The notes: generated from the sequence alone by a model not told the origin. A DNA stretch of 64,000 nucleotides from Adhaeribacter_A terreus (GCF_042657365.1 NZ_JBHSKT010000002.1:372001-436000), one strand, 5' to 3'. Counted from the stretch's first letter, positions 8,572-17,100 are shown. Program-made: numbers and translations.

Positions 8572-8601
8572 AAAAAACGCTAGAACTTTTGTTAAAAAAA
8601 C
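8572..8601 (+). repeat. 34-bp dispersed repeat copy
   Basis: AAAAAACGCTAGAACTTTTG followed by TTAAAAAAACTGC. It lies 52 bases after the structured RNA repeat, as in the second locus. Confidence 0.55.
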
Positions 8602-8613
8602 TGCTAGCCGCCG

Positions 8614-8681
8614 ATGAGGTCCTTCAGAGCTACGCTCGCAATCTTCGCGCTCCCGCGCTCAATTGTGCTCAGGATGACAGG
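8614..8681. repeat. Dispersed GAGGTCCTTC / CAGGATGACA repeat
   Basis: GATGAGGTCCTTC at the left and CTCAGGATGACAG at the right, with a GCGAGCGTAG-like centre. The same family occurs at 23321-23352, 36468-36499, 50251-50281, 50363-50389 and 50458-50491. Confidence 0.6.
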
Positions 8682-8944
8682 AAAAAAAGGTATCCTTTCA
8701 GGCTTCAAAACTGCTGCATTCTAATATACCCATTCAAGTTTCTGGAGACAAAAATAGTAGCAAAAAACGCATTCTATAAACAATACCCTTCAGAATAAAA
8801 ATAAGAATCCTTCCTGTTATTAAACATATAGAACATACAAAATTCAAAACAATCTCCATTTTAAAATCAAAATAAAATAACCGCCAAAAACCAACATCTC
8901 ACCAAAAACTAAAGCAAATCACTTTTTTTATATGAAAATTGGTC

Positions 8945-8952
8945 TATATTTG
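8945..8952 (+). promoter_or_regulatory. Possible -7 element of the stress-protein gene
   Basis: TATATTTG matches the Bacteroidota -7 consensus TAnnTTTG. Nineteen bases upstream is TTT rather than TTG, so the match is partial. The start codon is 57 bases downstream. Confidence 0.45.
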
Positions 8953-9008
8953 CTTTTGGTATTAATACCAGCCATCATCATTCTTAAGAAGTAAAAATTA
9001 CCTTTTCT

Positions 9009-9851
9009 ATGAAAAAGATCTTAGTACCTACCGATTTCTCCGCTGAAGCGCACCGTGCTTTTGACATCGCCACCGAACTGGCTCACCTTTCCGGCGCTGA
9101 GGTGAAATTGCTCAATGTAATTGAAGTGAACGGCACCCCGAACTTTTCTGCAACCGGCGATACCATGGTGGGCGGAATCGATCAGGTGTATATGGTGAAA
9201 TTGCTGGAAGCTACCCGTGCCCAGATGCAGCGCATGCTGGCTACCAACCGTTTCCCGGACGTGAAAATTAGCCACGAAGTGGACGTAGATGATATTTTCC
9301 ATAACATCCGTAAAACCGTTACCGACGAAAACATTGACCTGATCGTGATGGGTACGAAAGGTGCCGATGGCTTGAACGAAGTGCTGATCGGTTCGAATAC
9401 CGAGAAAGTGGTTCGCCAGGCGCATTGCCCGGTACTGACCGTAAAAGGCACCACCGATGTTTTCAACGTACGCAACATTGTTTTTCCTTCCAATTTCCGC
9501 GAAGAAAGCCCGTATGTGGTAGATGTGCTGCGTTATTTCCAGAATTTATTCAATGCCCAGATCCATTTGGTTTACATCAACACGCCAACTACGTTCGGTA
9601 CTTCCCGCGAAAGCAAAAACCGCATGCAGGATTTCGTAAACCGTTTCGGCCTGCAGAACTACACGCTTAACATTCATAACGATGCGGTGGAAGAAGATGG
9701 TATTCTGAATTTTGCGCACGAAGTGGATGCTGATCTGATCATTATGGCAACGCACGGCCGTACAGGTTTCTCGCATTTATTAAGCGGGAGCATTGCAGAA
9801 GACATGGTAAACCACTCGAATCTGCCCATCCTGACCTGTCACATTAAATAA
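9009..9851 (+). CDS. Tandem universal stress protein (UspA family)
   Basis: Two Usp domains in one chain, about residues 1-145 and 150-280. Domain 1 begins KKILVPTDFSAEA and carries the nucleotide-binding pattern GTKGADGLNEVLIGSNTEKV. Domain 2 carries THGRTGFSHLLSGSIAEDMV followed by PILTCHI. Both follow the G-x2-G-x9-G-[S/T] rule of ATP-binding Usp proteins. Such proteins are cytoplasmic and induced by starvation or oxidative stress; the specific role here is unknown. Monocistronic, with its own terminator at 9911-9952. Confidence 0.92.
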   Translation: MKKILVPTDFSAEAHRAFDIATELAHLSGAEVKLLNVIEVNGTPNFSATGDTMVGGIDQVYMVKLLEATRAQMQRMLATNRFPDVKISHEVDVDDIFHNIRKTVTDENIDLIVMGTKGADGLNEVLIGSNTEKVVRQAHCPVLTVKGTTDVFNVRNIVFPSNFREESPYVVDVLRYFQNLFNAQIHLVYINTPTTFGTSRESKNRMQDFVNRFGLQNYTLNIHNDAVEEDGILNFAHEVDADLIIMATHGRTGFSHLLSGSIAEDMVNHSNLPILTCHIK

Positions 9852-9910
9852 TTCAGAAGTTTAGCGTTCTGAAAATTTGAAGATGATTTTCAGAGCACAG
9901 AATTCATTAA

Positions 9911-9952
9911 ATCCTCAGTAGTGAAATAAAGATCGCTGCTGAGGATTTTTTT
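9911..9952 (+). terminator. Terminator of the stress-protein gene
   Basis: ATCCTCAG (9911-9918) pairs with CTGAGGAT (9939-9946), followed by a T run. Confidence 0.8.
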
Positions 9953-9970
9953 ATGCGGCAGTTTTCAGGC

Positions 9971-9994
9971 GAAAAAGCATAGCGTTTTGGCTGC
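9971..9994 (-). repeat. 34-bp dispersed repeat copy
   Basis: On the minus strand: CCAAAACGCTATGCTTTTTC followed by GCCTGAAAACTGCC. It is one of the best matches to the consensus. Confidence 0.65.
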
Positions 9995-10089
9995 CTGTTC
10001 ACGCAATAATTCACGCATGCTATCATTTAATCATTGAAAAACGCGTAATTTCGTAACCGTAATTTCGTAATCTATCTGAAGTTTGCCCG

Positions 10090-10968
10090 ATGCAGGAAAG
10101 TGATAAAATACTATTTATTCTGAACCCGAAATCCGGCCGGCAAAGTGCTGTGGATGTTGCTGCGCTCATTCCGCAATATCTGCCGCAAAGCCGTTACGAA
10201 ATTGTACTCACTGAATTTGCCGGTCATGCAACTGAACTGGCGCGCCACGGAGCTAAAGAAGGTTTCAGAGTAGTGGCAGCGGTTGGCGGCGACGGTACGG
10301 TAAATGAAGTTGCACGCGGATTACTGGGTACACAGGCCGCTTTGGCAATTATTCCGAAAGGTTCCGGCAATGGTCTGGCCCGTCATTTAAAGATTCCGAT
10401 GCAGGTTTCGCAGGCTTTGAAAGACCTGAGCACGAACAAATTTTCCCGCATCGATTCCTGCACCATAAATGAGCATCCTTTTTTCTGCACGGCCGGCCTG
10501 GGTTTCGATGGATACATCAGCGGAGTTTTTGCGAATAATTCCCGGCGCGGTTTGCGGAGTTACGTAGAACTGGTGCTGAAAGAATTTCTGAAGTTCAAGC
10601 CCGGAAAAGCAGCCATAAAACTGAACCAGGAAAATTTTGAAACGCCTTGTTTTGTCCTGACTTTTGCCAACGCGTCGCAATACGGCAATAACGCCTACAT
10701 TGCACCCATGGCCGATATCCGCGACGGTTTGCTTGACATTTGCCTGATCCCCGACCTTTCTATGAGAAAAGCGCTGGCGGTTAGTTACGGCTTACTGACC
10801 AAAACCATTGCCACTACCGGCCACGCCGATTTTTTTACCAGTCCGGAAATTACTGTGAAAACCGAAAAGCCGATGCCTTTTCACGCCGACGGCGAATATG
10901 TAGGCGAAGCGAGCGAATTTCACGTAGAAATAAAACCCTTAAGTTTAGAAGTTTTAACGCCGCAATAA
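10090..10968 (+). CDS. Diacylglycerol/lipid kinase family protein (YegS/DgkB-like)
   Basis: A cytoplasmic lipid kinase of the DAGK catalytic family, predicted to phosphorylate diacylglycerol or a related lipid in phospholipid recycling. Motifs: ILNPKSG (9-16), the nucleotide-binding GGDGTVNEV (66-74), and PKGSGNGLARHL (89-100). The C-terminal beta-sandwich ends with FHADGEYVGEA. The length (292 aa) is normal. The SUI1 gene starts two bases after the stop codon, so they form a two-gene operon. Confidence 0.9.
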   Translation: MQESDKILFILNPKSGRQSAVDVAALIPQYLPQSRYEIVLTEFAGHATELARHGAKEGFRVVAAVGGDGTVNEVARGLLGTQAALAIIPKGSGNGLARHLKIPMQVSQALKDLSTNKFSRIDSCTINEHPFFCTAGLGFDGYISGVFANNSRRGLRSYVELVLKEFLKFKPGKAAIKLNQENFETPCFVLTFANASQYGNNAYIAPMADIRDGLLDICLIPDLSMRKALAVSYGLLTKTIATTGHADFFTSPEITVKTEKPMPFHADGEYVGEASEFHVEIKPLSLEVLTPQ

Positions 10969-10970
10969 GT

Positions 10971-11318
10971 ATGGCCAAGCAATCCAGAAAAGACCGCGAA
11001 GGCGTGGTTTATTCCACCAATTCCGATTTTAATTACGAATACAGCCAAGAAGAAGCAGCCGAAACGCTGCCGCCCCAACAGCAAAATCTGAAAGTGCAGC
11101 TCGATAAAAAAGCGCGCGCCGGTAAAAAAGTAACGCTGGTTTCCGGTTTTGTAGGCCAGGAAGAAGACCTGAATGCTTTAGGCAAACTCCTTAAGAATAA
11201 ATGCGGCGTGGGCGGCTCGGTTAAAGACGGCGAAATTGTAATTCAGGGCGATTTTCGGGATAAGATCCTGCAGATTTTAATCGACAATAAGTACAAAGCG
11301 AAGAAAGTAGGAGGGTAG
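10971..11318 (+). CDS. SUI1/eIF1-like translation initiation factor (YciH-type)
   Basis: A 115-residue protein whose C-terminal 75 residues form the SUI1 domain: KVTLVSGFVGQEEDLNALGK, then KNKCGVGGSVKDGEIVIQGD and the basic tail KAKKVGG. Bacterial members can bind the ribosome and influence start-site fidelity, but their physiological role is unsettled. The last 14 codons have a diverged second copy about 1 kb downstream (12318-12361), which suggests recombination at this 3' end. Operon with the lipid kinase. Confidence 0.9.
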   Translation: MAKQSRKDREGVVYSTNSDFNYEYSQEEAAETLPPQQQNLKVQLDKKARAGKKVTLVSGFVGQEEDLNALGKLLKNKCGVGGSVKDGEIVIQGDFRDKILQILIDNKYKAKKVGG

Positions 11319-11386
11319 CGTATTGTTGCTGAAAGAAAGATCCAGGAGGTGGTAAATCATTGCAAATTCCAGGATATTTTTTAAGA

Positions 11387-12217
11387 TCAACGCAGATAAA
11401 CGGCCACAAACCTTGCCAAAGGTGCTGTTCCGGCCTGGGTCAATGATAAAGTATCGTTCTGAAACAGGTAATGATCGGCGATGCCAAACATTTTCAAAAA
11501 TTCGCTTTCGTAAGGCACATCCTGGCAGGCCATTCTGGTTGCAGCCAAAGGGGAGAATTTTATGCTGATTCCGGCGCTGATTTCATAAGAACCCATAAAC
11601 GAATTGCAGCCGCTGTGCCCGTTTACACGGTTATTTTCGGTTTTGAGAATGAAATGGGGTTCGCGCGGCTGCGTGCTTGAAACCATAACCGGTTTGCCGT
11701 TCAGTTCTATCAGTTTCCAGTATTTTTCGGTTATCGAATTATCTGCACTTTCCGGGTGCAGTTCTGTTTCGCCTTTTTTTAAGATGTATTTTTCGGCCAG
11801 CGCACCGGTTACTTTTTGCCCGGCTGCATCCAGTTTCCAGAGCCTGTTTTCGCCAACCAGGTATTGGTTGGTTTCCTGCTGCTGAAGTTTGCCTGATAAA
11901 GTAATTTTGTTTCCGTTGCTGTTCCACTGAAAAGTGCCTTTCTCGCGGTAAACTTCTTTGCTTTTCCCAAGATAGGTCATCGCCATTTCGTAGGTCTGGT
12001 CCTGTTTTAAGGTTAGTTCCGTTTTAATGCCTTCGCAATCTCCGCAGGGTAACATGGCCCGGTAAGTGCCCGGCCAGTCTACAGAAGTTTTGCTGTTGTC
12101 GGGGGTAGCAGTTGCTGGTATATTGGTTGCAGTTGCAGATGAATCAGGGCTTTTAGTAGAGCTACAAGCAGTTAAATATCCGGCAACGATCAGGGAAAGG
12201 AACAGGCATTTTTTCAT
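11387..12217 (-). CDS. Lipoprotein with NlpE and META (HslJ-like) domains
   Basis: Outer-envelope lipoprotein. The start is taken at 12217 because MKKCLFLSLIVAGYLTACSS is a complete lipoprotein signal with lipobox LTAC; an in-frame ATG six codons upstream is less likely. The NlpE-like domain (about residues 45-150) begins WPGTYRAMLPCGDCEGI, whose CxxC is typical of copper-resistance NlpE proteins. The META domain (about 160-276) contains WKLIELNGKPV, HSGCNSFMGSYEI and MACQ. NlpE proteins sense envelope or copper stress in other bacteria. The gene is flanked by two copies of the SUI1 3' end. Confidence 0.85.
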   Translation of the reverse strand: MKKCLFLSLIVAGYLTACSSTKSPDSSATATNIPATATPDNSKTSVDWPGTYRAMLPCGDCEGIKTELTLKQDQTYEMAMTYLGKSKEVYREKGTFQWNSNGNKITLSGKLQQQETNQYLVGENRLWKLDAAGQKVTGALAEKYILKKGETELHPESADNSITEKYWKLIELNGKPVMVSSTQPREPHFILKTENNRVNGHSGCNSFMGSYEISAGISIKFSPLAATRMACQDVPYESEFLKMFGIADHYLFQNDTLSLTQAGTAPLARFVAVYLR

Positions 12218-12317
12218 GGCAAGCATTTTAAACAAAACTAATTTGAAATCCGAAAGTTTGGTAGATGGGTTAGATTTTTAATTCGATTTCACCCAATTTT
12301 CAGGCCAGAGTGCGGGT

Positions 12318-12361
12318 AGATTTTGGTGGATAATAAGTATAAGGCGAAGAAGGTCGGGGGT
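12318..12361 (+). pseudogene. Remnant of a second SUI1 3' end
   Basis: Read in frame, this stretch encodes ILVDNKYKAKKVGG, against ILIDNKYKAKKVGG at the end of the intact SUI1 gene (11277-11315). The nucleotide differences are nearly all at third codon positions, so this copy diverged while still coding and was then stranded. The match ends abruptly upstream, and the stop codon is replaced by AAA. Confidence 0.65.
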
Positions 12362-12371
12362 AAAATAGGAA

Positions 12372-12650
12372 CTATTGCTTTACCAGCAAATATGCTGTTA
12401 AGATAAATAAACAGACAGCAATTAAATTAGCCCAGAAGATTCGTTTGTACTTCTTTTTTAGCTTTTTATCTTGCTCATCCATGATAACAGATAAGAAATT
12501 AGGATAATCATTAAAATGACTTAAACCGCCGATAAAATGTGCTTTATATCCTTTTTCCTGGAGAATGCTTTTCATCCAACCCCAAAAAATCAGAGCAACA
12601 GCCGTAATCATAAACATGAATAAAATCAGGAGCGCTTTTTCTTTTTCCAC
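12372..12650 (-). CDS. Small two-helix membrane protein, function unknown
   Basis: Ninety-two residues with hydrophobic helices at about 6-28 and 70-89, and a charged central region containing DEQDKKLKKKYKRI. I do not recognise the family. AT-rich relative to kdsB. It may follow kdsB in the same transcript, 139 bases away, but nothing links their functions. Confidence 0.55.
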   Translation of the reverse strand: MEKEKALLILFMFMITAVALIFWGWMKSILQEKGYKAHFIGGLSHFNDYPNFLSVIMDEQDKKLKKKYKRIFWANLIAVCLFILTAYLLVKQ

Positions 12651-12789
12651 TACTTTAAATTGAATTAGTTTAAGAAACGCTTAATACATTTCCGCTATTC
12701 ACGATTATTTATTCTTCAGTTGTTAGTGTTTTTGTCAGTTGTTGTTGTTTTCACCAACAACTGATAAATAATTATTAAATTCTAATCAT

Positions 12790-13524
12790 CTACAAAAACC
12801 GTAACGCCTTCTCCAGATCTTCCGGCGTGTCAATGCCTAAATTCTCTATTTCTGTAACTGCCGTTCTGATCTTAAAACCGTTTTCGAGCCAGCGTAATTG
12901 TTCCAGGCTTTCAGCTTTTTCCAGTTTGCCTATAGGCAGTTGCGTGATCTGTTCCAGAATATCGGTGCGGTAGCCGTAAATGCCGATGTGTTTGTAAAAG
13001 GTATGGTGCAAAAGCCAGTCGTGCGGTGGCACGTTGCGCAAAAACGGTATGGTTTGGCGGCTAAAAAGTAAAGCCTGACCGTAAATATCGGTTACTACTT
13101 TCGGCAGATTTGGGTTTTGCAGTTCTTCCGTGGTGTGAATTTTCTTGATGAGCGTAGCCAGCTGCACGGAGTTATCCTGCAAAAGATCGGCCAGCAAATT
13201 GATCTGTTCCGGCTGAATAAAAGGTTCGTCGCCCTGGATATTGATCACGAACTGAAATTCCTCGTCGTTTTTCCGGTAAGCCTCAAAGCAACGGTCGGTG
13301 CCGCTTTCGTGCTTTTCGGAAGTCATTACTACATTCCCGCCAAAACTTTGTACGTGTTCCAGAATACGGACATCATCAGTAGCCACCAACACTTTCTGCA
13401 GCCTGGCTTTTTGCGCTTGCTCGTAAACCCGCTGGATCATGCTTTTGCCGCCAATTTCTACCAGTGGTTTGCCCGGAAAACGGGTAGAAGCATAGCGTGC
13501 CGGAATAATGCCTAAAATACTCAT
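12790..13524 (-). CDS. kdsB: 3-deoxy-manno-octulosonate cytidylyltransferase
   Basis: It activates KDO to CMP-KDO for lipopolysaccharide inner-core synthesis in the cytoplasm. The N-terminal nucleotide-binding motif is IPARYASTRFPGKPL (7-21). Further family residues are VLVATDD, TSEKHESGTDRCFEA and INIQGDEPFI, the metal-binding Asp being in the last. The C-terminal GIDTPEDLEKAL is typical. Full length (244 aa). Its presence implies a KDO-containing outer membrane. Confidence 0.96.
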   Translation of the reverse strand: MSILGIIPARYASTRFPGKPLVEIGGKSMIQRVYEQAQKARLQKVLVATDDVRILEHVQSFGGNVVMTSEKHESGTDRCFEAYRKNDEEFQFVINIQGDEPFIQPEQINLLADLLQDNSVQLATLIKKIHTTEELQNPNLPKVVTDIYGQALLFSRQTIPFLRNVPPHDWLLHHTFYKHIGIYGYRTDILEQITQLPIGKLEKAESLEQLRWLENGFKIRTAVTEIENLGIDTPEDLEKALRFL

Positions 13525-13690
13525 GATAATTTCTTTTCAGTTTGCACAAACTTACCAAATTTCAGGCGGCTTTCCTTTTCGGATAAATTTCCTTTTTTAA
13601 TGCCAAATTTACTTCTGTATTTACATTTTAAACCGGCCATTTTCTGCGCTTTAACCCTTAACTTTACTTCAGTTTTTACAAAAGGTATTC

Positions 13691-14494
13691 GTGCTGCAAC
13701 GCCATTTTTTTTATGCTTTTGAAGGCCCGGTCTGGAAAATTTGCCTGGACCAGGAAACGCAGAACCTGGCGCTCGAGATCCGGCAGAAAGAGGCTTTGCA
13801 AACCGCATTCTGGGTAATAGATACCAAAACCGGAAACCTGCTTTTAAAGGATCATAAACCCGCAGAACGGTGGTGGACAGGATTGGAAAATGCAGTTGGC
13901 GGAAATTTGCTGTTGCATGGCTACAGTTCGAACCGCGAAACCGGCAAACACCTGGGCATAACCGCCGTTTCGGAAGAAACCGGTGAAACGCAATGGCACA
14001 AACCGGAACTTACTTATACAGGCCAGAATTCAGAAACAACGGTATTGGTTGAAAACGGCTTGGGGCAAATAAAGGAAGTGGTGCTTGAAACCGGAGTGGA
14101 AAATGATTTTTTTCAGGACCAAGGACACGCGAAAAAGCAAGTACAGGCGTTCGAAGAAAAGCGCAGCCAAGCCATGCAATTTCCGGTTCCGTATTTGCCA
14201 ACAGATGCACATTACGGGTTGCTGCAGCAGTTCCTGAAACAGAAAACCGGAAAACGGGCCGAAGAGCAGATCGAATACCTGGAAACTGGCAGCCACATAG
14301 TGTTTAGTTTTTATGCCCGAAACCATAGCGTTTTGGCAAACTATTTGGTAGTATGCTCATCCGCCGGCGAGGTTTTGTTAGAAATTTGCCTTGAACCCGA
14401 AGTTGCTGGGATTGGCTTGGATACTTTTTTTATCTTTGCAGCTAAATTGTTTTTTATTCAGGAGAAAAACAGCCTTGCCTGTTACCTGCTTTAA
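13691..14494 (+). CDS. Uncharacterised protein, DUF4905-like
   Basis: A 267-residue soluble protein without signal peptide; the start is GTG at 13691. It shows repeated short beta-type segments (VWKICLD, AFWVIDTKTGNLLLKD, GITAVSEETGETQW), as in propeller-like proteins, and contains WWTGLENAVGGNLLLHGY. This pattern resembles the Bacteroidota family DUF4905, which I recall only in outline. It is followed after 16 bases by the LysM gene on the same strand, so an operon is likely. Function unknown. Confidence 0.6.
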   Translation: MLQRHFFYAFEGPVWKICLDQETQNLALEIRQKEALQTAFWVIDTKTGNLLLKDHKPAERWWTGLENAVGGNLLLHGYSSNRETGKHLGITAVSEETGETQWHKPELTYTGQNSETTVLVENGLGQIKEVVLETGVENDFFQDQGHAKKQVQAFEEKRSQAMQFPVPYLPTDAHYGLLQQFLKQKTGKRAEEQIEYLETGSHIVFSFYARNHSVLANYLVVCSSAGEVLLEICLEPEVAGIGLDTFFIFAAKLFFIQEKNSLACYLL

Positions 14495-14510
14495 ACATTG
14501 AGAATTTATT

Positions 14511-15470
14511 ATGTACCGAATTATTTTTTGCCTGGGATTAAGTTTGCTTACAATTTCTTCGCCATTGCTAACCCAAGCCGGCGCCGGAAAAATGGTGCAG
14601 ACCGATCCGAAATACATTACCCATAAAGTTGTAGCCGGCGAAACACTTTATTCGCTCTCGCGCAAATACGGCATAAGCGTTTCCGAAATTACGAAACTGA
14701 ACCCCGAAGTTAAAGCTGGTTTAAAAGTTGGCCAGACGCTGCGTTTTCCGGATAAAAATACCAGCGCTGCAGCTCCGGTAACTACTTCAAAGCCGGTTAC
14801 GCCCGCAGCTAAACCCGTAGAAAAACCAGTTGTTGAAACGCCGGCAAAACCAAGTCCGGCCGCAGAATTACCTGAAACTTCGGGCCGTAAAATTTATAAA
14901 GTAGGGCCTAAACAAACGCTTTATTCAGTAGCTATAAAGCACGGCGTAACCATGGCCGAAATCCGGAAATGGAACAACCTGAAGGAAGATAAACTTACTG
15001 TAGGGCAGGAACTTATTGTGAGCGCCCCTGTTGTTGCTACGGCTTCTAAGCCTGCCGAATCGCCGAAGGTAACGGTGGTGAAAGAAGACGTAAAAACGAA
15101 GCCGGATAAAGTTAAAACCGAAATTAAAACGGAAACTGCAGTAACGGTTATAGATGAAAAAGACGAAGATGATACTGAAAATTCCAGTGTAGAAGCGGCC
15201 GGAAAAATTACGGAAACAGGTTTGGCAGAAGTAATTACGACTGCCGGCGACAATAACAAATATCTGGCTTTGCACAAAACTGCGCCCATTGGCACCATTC
15301 TGCAGGTTAAAAATATCATGAACGGCCAGAACGTTTACGTGCGCGTAATCGGCAAACTTCCGGAAACCGGTTCGAACGAAAGAATTATTGTGCGCATTTC
15401 TAAAAAAGCCTACCAGCGTTTAGCCGCCATCGATAATCGTTTCCGGGTGGAAGTTTCGTATATGCCGTAA
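14511..15470 (+). CDS. LysM-repeat protein with RlpA-like DPBB domain
   Basis: An exported cell-wall protein. The signal peptide covers about residues 1-24. LysM 1 is at about 31-77 (THKVVAGETLYSLSRKYGIS), then a Pro/Ala/Lys linker, then LysM 2 at about 125-170 (YKVGPKQTLYSVAIKHGVT). A second acidic, Lys-rich linker leads to a C-terminal double-psi beta-barrel (about 240-319: HKTAPIGTILQVKNIMNGQ, VRVIGKLP, FRVEVSY). LysM binds peptidoglycan; DPBB domains of this type occur in RlpA-like glycan hydrolases, but the RlpA catalytic Asp is not evident to me, so it may only bind. Confidence 0.85.
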   Translation: MYRIIFCLGLSLLTISSPLLTQAGAGKMVQTDPKYITHKVVAGETLYSLSRKYGISVSEITKLNPEVKAGLKVGQTLRFPDKNTSAAAPVTTSKPVTPAAKPVEKPVVETPAKPSPAAELPETSGRKIYKVGPKQTLYSVAIKHGVTMAEIRKWNNLKEDKLTVGQELIVSAPVVATASKPAESPKVTVVKEDVKTKPDKVKTEIKTETAVTVIDEKDEDDTENSSVEAAGKITETGLAEVITTAGDNNKYLALHKTAPIGTILQVKNIMNGQNVYVRVIGKLPETGSNERIIVRISKKAYQRLAAIDNRFRVEVSYMP

Positions 15471-15471
15471 A

Positions 15472-15501
15472 GTAATTAATAATTAATAATTAATAATTAA
15501 A
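15472..15501. repeat. TAATTAA short tandem repeat
   Basis: TAATTAA is repeated about four times directly after the LysM gene; a similar AT repeat is at 36381-36416. Confidence 0.8.
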
Positions 15502-15504
15502 TGG

Positions 15505-15540
15505 GAAGCGCTTTGTAAGAAACAGGGCGCTTCTTTTTTT
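15505..15540 (+). terminator. Terminator of the LysM gene
   Basis: GAAGCGC (15505-15511) pairs with GCGCTTC (15527-15533), followed by eight T. Confidence 0.8.
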
Positions 15541-15572
15541 AGTTTTTTCTCTAAAACCCTACCGTTTTTCGC
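15541..15572 (-). repeat. 34-bp dispersed repeat copy touching a start codon
   Basis: On the minus strand: GCGAAAAACGGTAGGGTTTT followed by AGAGAAAAAACT. It fills the space between a terminator and the ATG at 15573. Confidence 0.6.
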
Positions 15573-16364
15573 ATGGAAAATTTCTTAACTCCGCAATTGC
15601 AAAACGTAAAAGCGCTGCTCGAAGACCGTTACTTAAAGTTCGATGATCCGGCTTTTATTCTAAACGATCCGATCAGTATTCCGCACGATTTTACTCTGAA
15701 GCAAGACATTGAGATCAGCGGTTTTTTTGCGTCTATTTTAGCTTGGGGCCAGCGCAAGACCATCATCAATAAATGCCGTGAACTCCTGCAACGTTTCGAT
15801 AACCAACCATACGATTTCATTAAAAATCACTCTGAAAATGATCTGAAAAATCTGCTCGGTTTCAAACACCGCACCTTCAACGACACTGATCTGCTTTACC
15901 TGGCGTATTTCCTGCAGCAACATTACCAGAAACACGAAAGCCTGGAAACGGCTTTTACCGGTGAAAACTCAGATGCAAATCAGACGCAGCGCGAACGCTT
16001 AATTTATTTTTATAATTACGTTTTCAGTCTGGAGGAAGCGCCGCACCGCACTCGCAAACATATTTCCTCACCGGCCAAAAATTCAGCCTGCAAACGAATA
16101 AACATGTACCTGCGCTGGATGGTGCGCAAAGACGATAAAGGCGTGGATTTCGGGCTCTGGGAAACCATGCAACCGGCTGACTTAATTTGTCCCTGCGACG
16201 TGCACGTAGATCGCGTAGCCCGCAAATTAAACCTCATCACCCGCAAACAAACCGACTGGCAAACCGCCGAAGAACTCACCGCCGCCCTCCGTTTATTCGA
16301 TCCGGCAGATCCGGTTAAATACGATTTCGCTTTGTTTGGGTTAGGGATTGAAGAGAAGTTTTAA
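15573..16364 (+). CDS. TIGR02757 family protein
   Basis: Bacteroidota-enriched family of unknown function (TIGR02757/DUF2400), 263 residues, no signal peptide or membrane segment. Typical segments are DFTLKQDIEISGFFASILAWGQRKTI, the basic stretch RKHISSPAKNSACKRINMYLRWMVRKD, and CPCDVHVDRVARKL near the C-terminus. The C-terminal arrangement with a conserved Asp-His resembles helix-hairpin-helix DNA glycosylases, so a DNA repair role is possible but unproven. The gene stands between two terminators and so is its own unit. Confidence 0.85.
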   Translation: MENFLTPQLQNVKALLEDRYLKFDDPAFILNDPISIPHDFTLKQDIEISGFFASILAWGQRKTIINKCRELLQRFDNQPYDFIKNHSENDLKNLLGFKHRTFNDTDLLYLAYFLQQHYQKHESLETAFTGENSDANQTQRERLIYFYNYVFSLEEAPHRTRKHISSPAKNSACKRINMYLRWMVRKDDKGVDFGLWETMQPADLICPCDVHVDRVARKLNLITRKQTDWQTAEELTAALRLFDPADPVKYDFALFGLGIEEKF

Positions 16365-16403
16365 AACGTAGGGGCACTCCTTGTGGGTGCCCTTTTCTAC
16401 GTT
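16365..16403 (+). terminator. Terminator of the TIGR02757 gene
   Basis: AACGTAG and CTACGTT enclose GGGCAC/GTGCCC and a T run. It starts at the base after the stop codon. Confidence 0.7.
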
Positions 16404-16422
16404 ATGTGGATTCCTTCGCTAC

Positions 16423-16465
16423 ATTATTCGGTCATCTCGACGCAAGGAGAGATGACCGAATAACG
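16423..16465. repeat. Palindromic GGTCATCTC / GAGATGACC element
   Basis: TTATTCGGTCATCTC and GAGATGACCGAATAA pair around a GACGCAAGGA centre. A related, interrupted copy is at 36550-36589. Confidence 0.7.
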
Positions 16466-16486
16466 ATATGCTTTCAGGTAGAAAAA

Positions 16487-16933
16487 CTAAACGGCAATCT
16501 TCACCACCACCTTCTTCACCTTCTCCAAAGTTGTCATCGGCGCATGCGCATCCGTCGGGAAGAAAACGGTGAAATAACCGGCCGGGACATCGAACCACGA
16601 TTCAGCAGCATCGGTAAATAAACCGTAATCTTTTTCGGTATCAAATTCTGTGTGCACCTGTTCGCAATGCAAAAGCGGTTTCCAGCCCATGTGATCGGTG
16701 CCGGCAACAATGAATTGAATATCAATGTATTTGCGGTGTACTTCCAGTTTGGCTTCGGCTTTTGCAACCCCGTTGGCATCCGAAACTAAGGCAAAAAGTT
16801 CGTCGCCTTCCAGTTCGTATTTTCCGGGTTCAACGGTTTCAAAATTTTGGGTGCGTAGGTAGGTAAATGCTTTTTCGAAATGTTTGTGTAAATGCTGGTA
16901 GTTTGTGGAATTATTTAAAATATCGAGGATCAT
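16487..16933 (-). CDS. YhcH/YjgK/YiaL family protein
   Basis: A 148-residue cupin-like protein of the YhcH/YiaL/EbgC family (DUF386). Conserved segments: KYELEGDELFALV, LEVHRKYIDIQFIVAGTDHMGW, and AGYFTVFFPTDAHAPM, whose His and Glu residues bind a metal in solved relatives. Members act on sugar catabolism (for example as beta-galactosidase small subunit or anomerase-type proteins); the substrate here is unknown. Cytoplasmic. Its start codon lies at the edge of a 34-bp dispersed repeat. Confidence 0.88.
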   Translation of the reverse strand: MILDILNNSTNYQHLHKHFEKAFTYLRTQNFETVEPGKYELEGDELFALVSDANGVAKAEAKLEVHRKYIDIQFIVAGTDHMGWKPLLHCEQVHTEFDTEKDYGLFTDAAESWFDVPAGYFTVFFPTDAHAPMTTLEKVKKVVVKIAV

Positions 16934-16963
16934 AAAACGGTAGGGTTTTGGGGTAAAAAAGTG
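16931..16963 (+). repeat. 34-bp dispersed repeat copy at a start codon
   Basis: ATAAAACGGTAGGGTTTTGG followed by GGTAAAAAAGTG. Its left edge overlaps the ATG (minus strand) of the YhcH-family gene. Confidence 0.6.
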
Positions 16964-17100
16964 TAAAACAACAGCGTAAATTAACTAAAAAGCAGCCAAA
17001 CAAAACTAAACTAATTCGTTTAAAAAACTGTTGAAAAAAGGTTTTCCGCATTATAAATCCTGAAAACTGTATTTTTACCAAAAATCTAAACAACACAAAC

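Larger units (their letters stand above)
8089..9008. other. Repeat-rich spacer, 920 bases
   Basis: In order it holds a 34-bp repeat copy (8099-8125), the gap terminator, a CTCCTTGAAAAGGAGGGGAG palindrome (8281-8300), the putative structured RNA repeat (8325-8519), a second 34-bp repeat copy (8572-8601), and a dispersed GAGGTCCTTC...CAGGATGACA repeat (8614-8681). An AT-rich promoter region for the stress protein follows. The 90-codon frame at 8526-8798 runs through these repeats and is not a gene. Confidence 0.7.

Noticed and set aside
8526..8798. 90-codon open frame downstream of gap
   Set aside because: It runs through a 34-bp dispersed repeat and a GAGGTCCTTC repeat, has no protein-like composition and no plausible initiation region.
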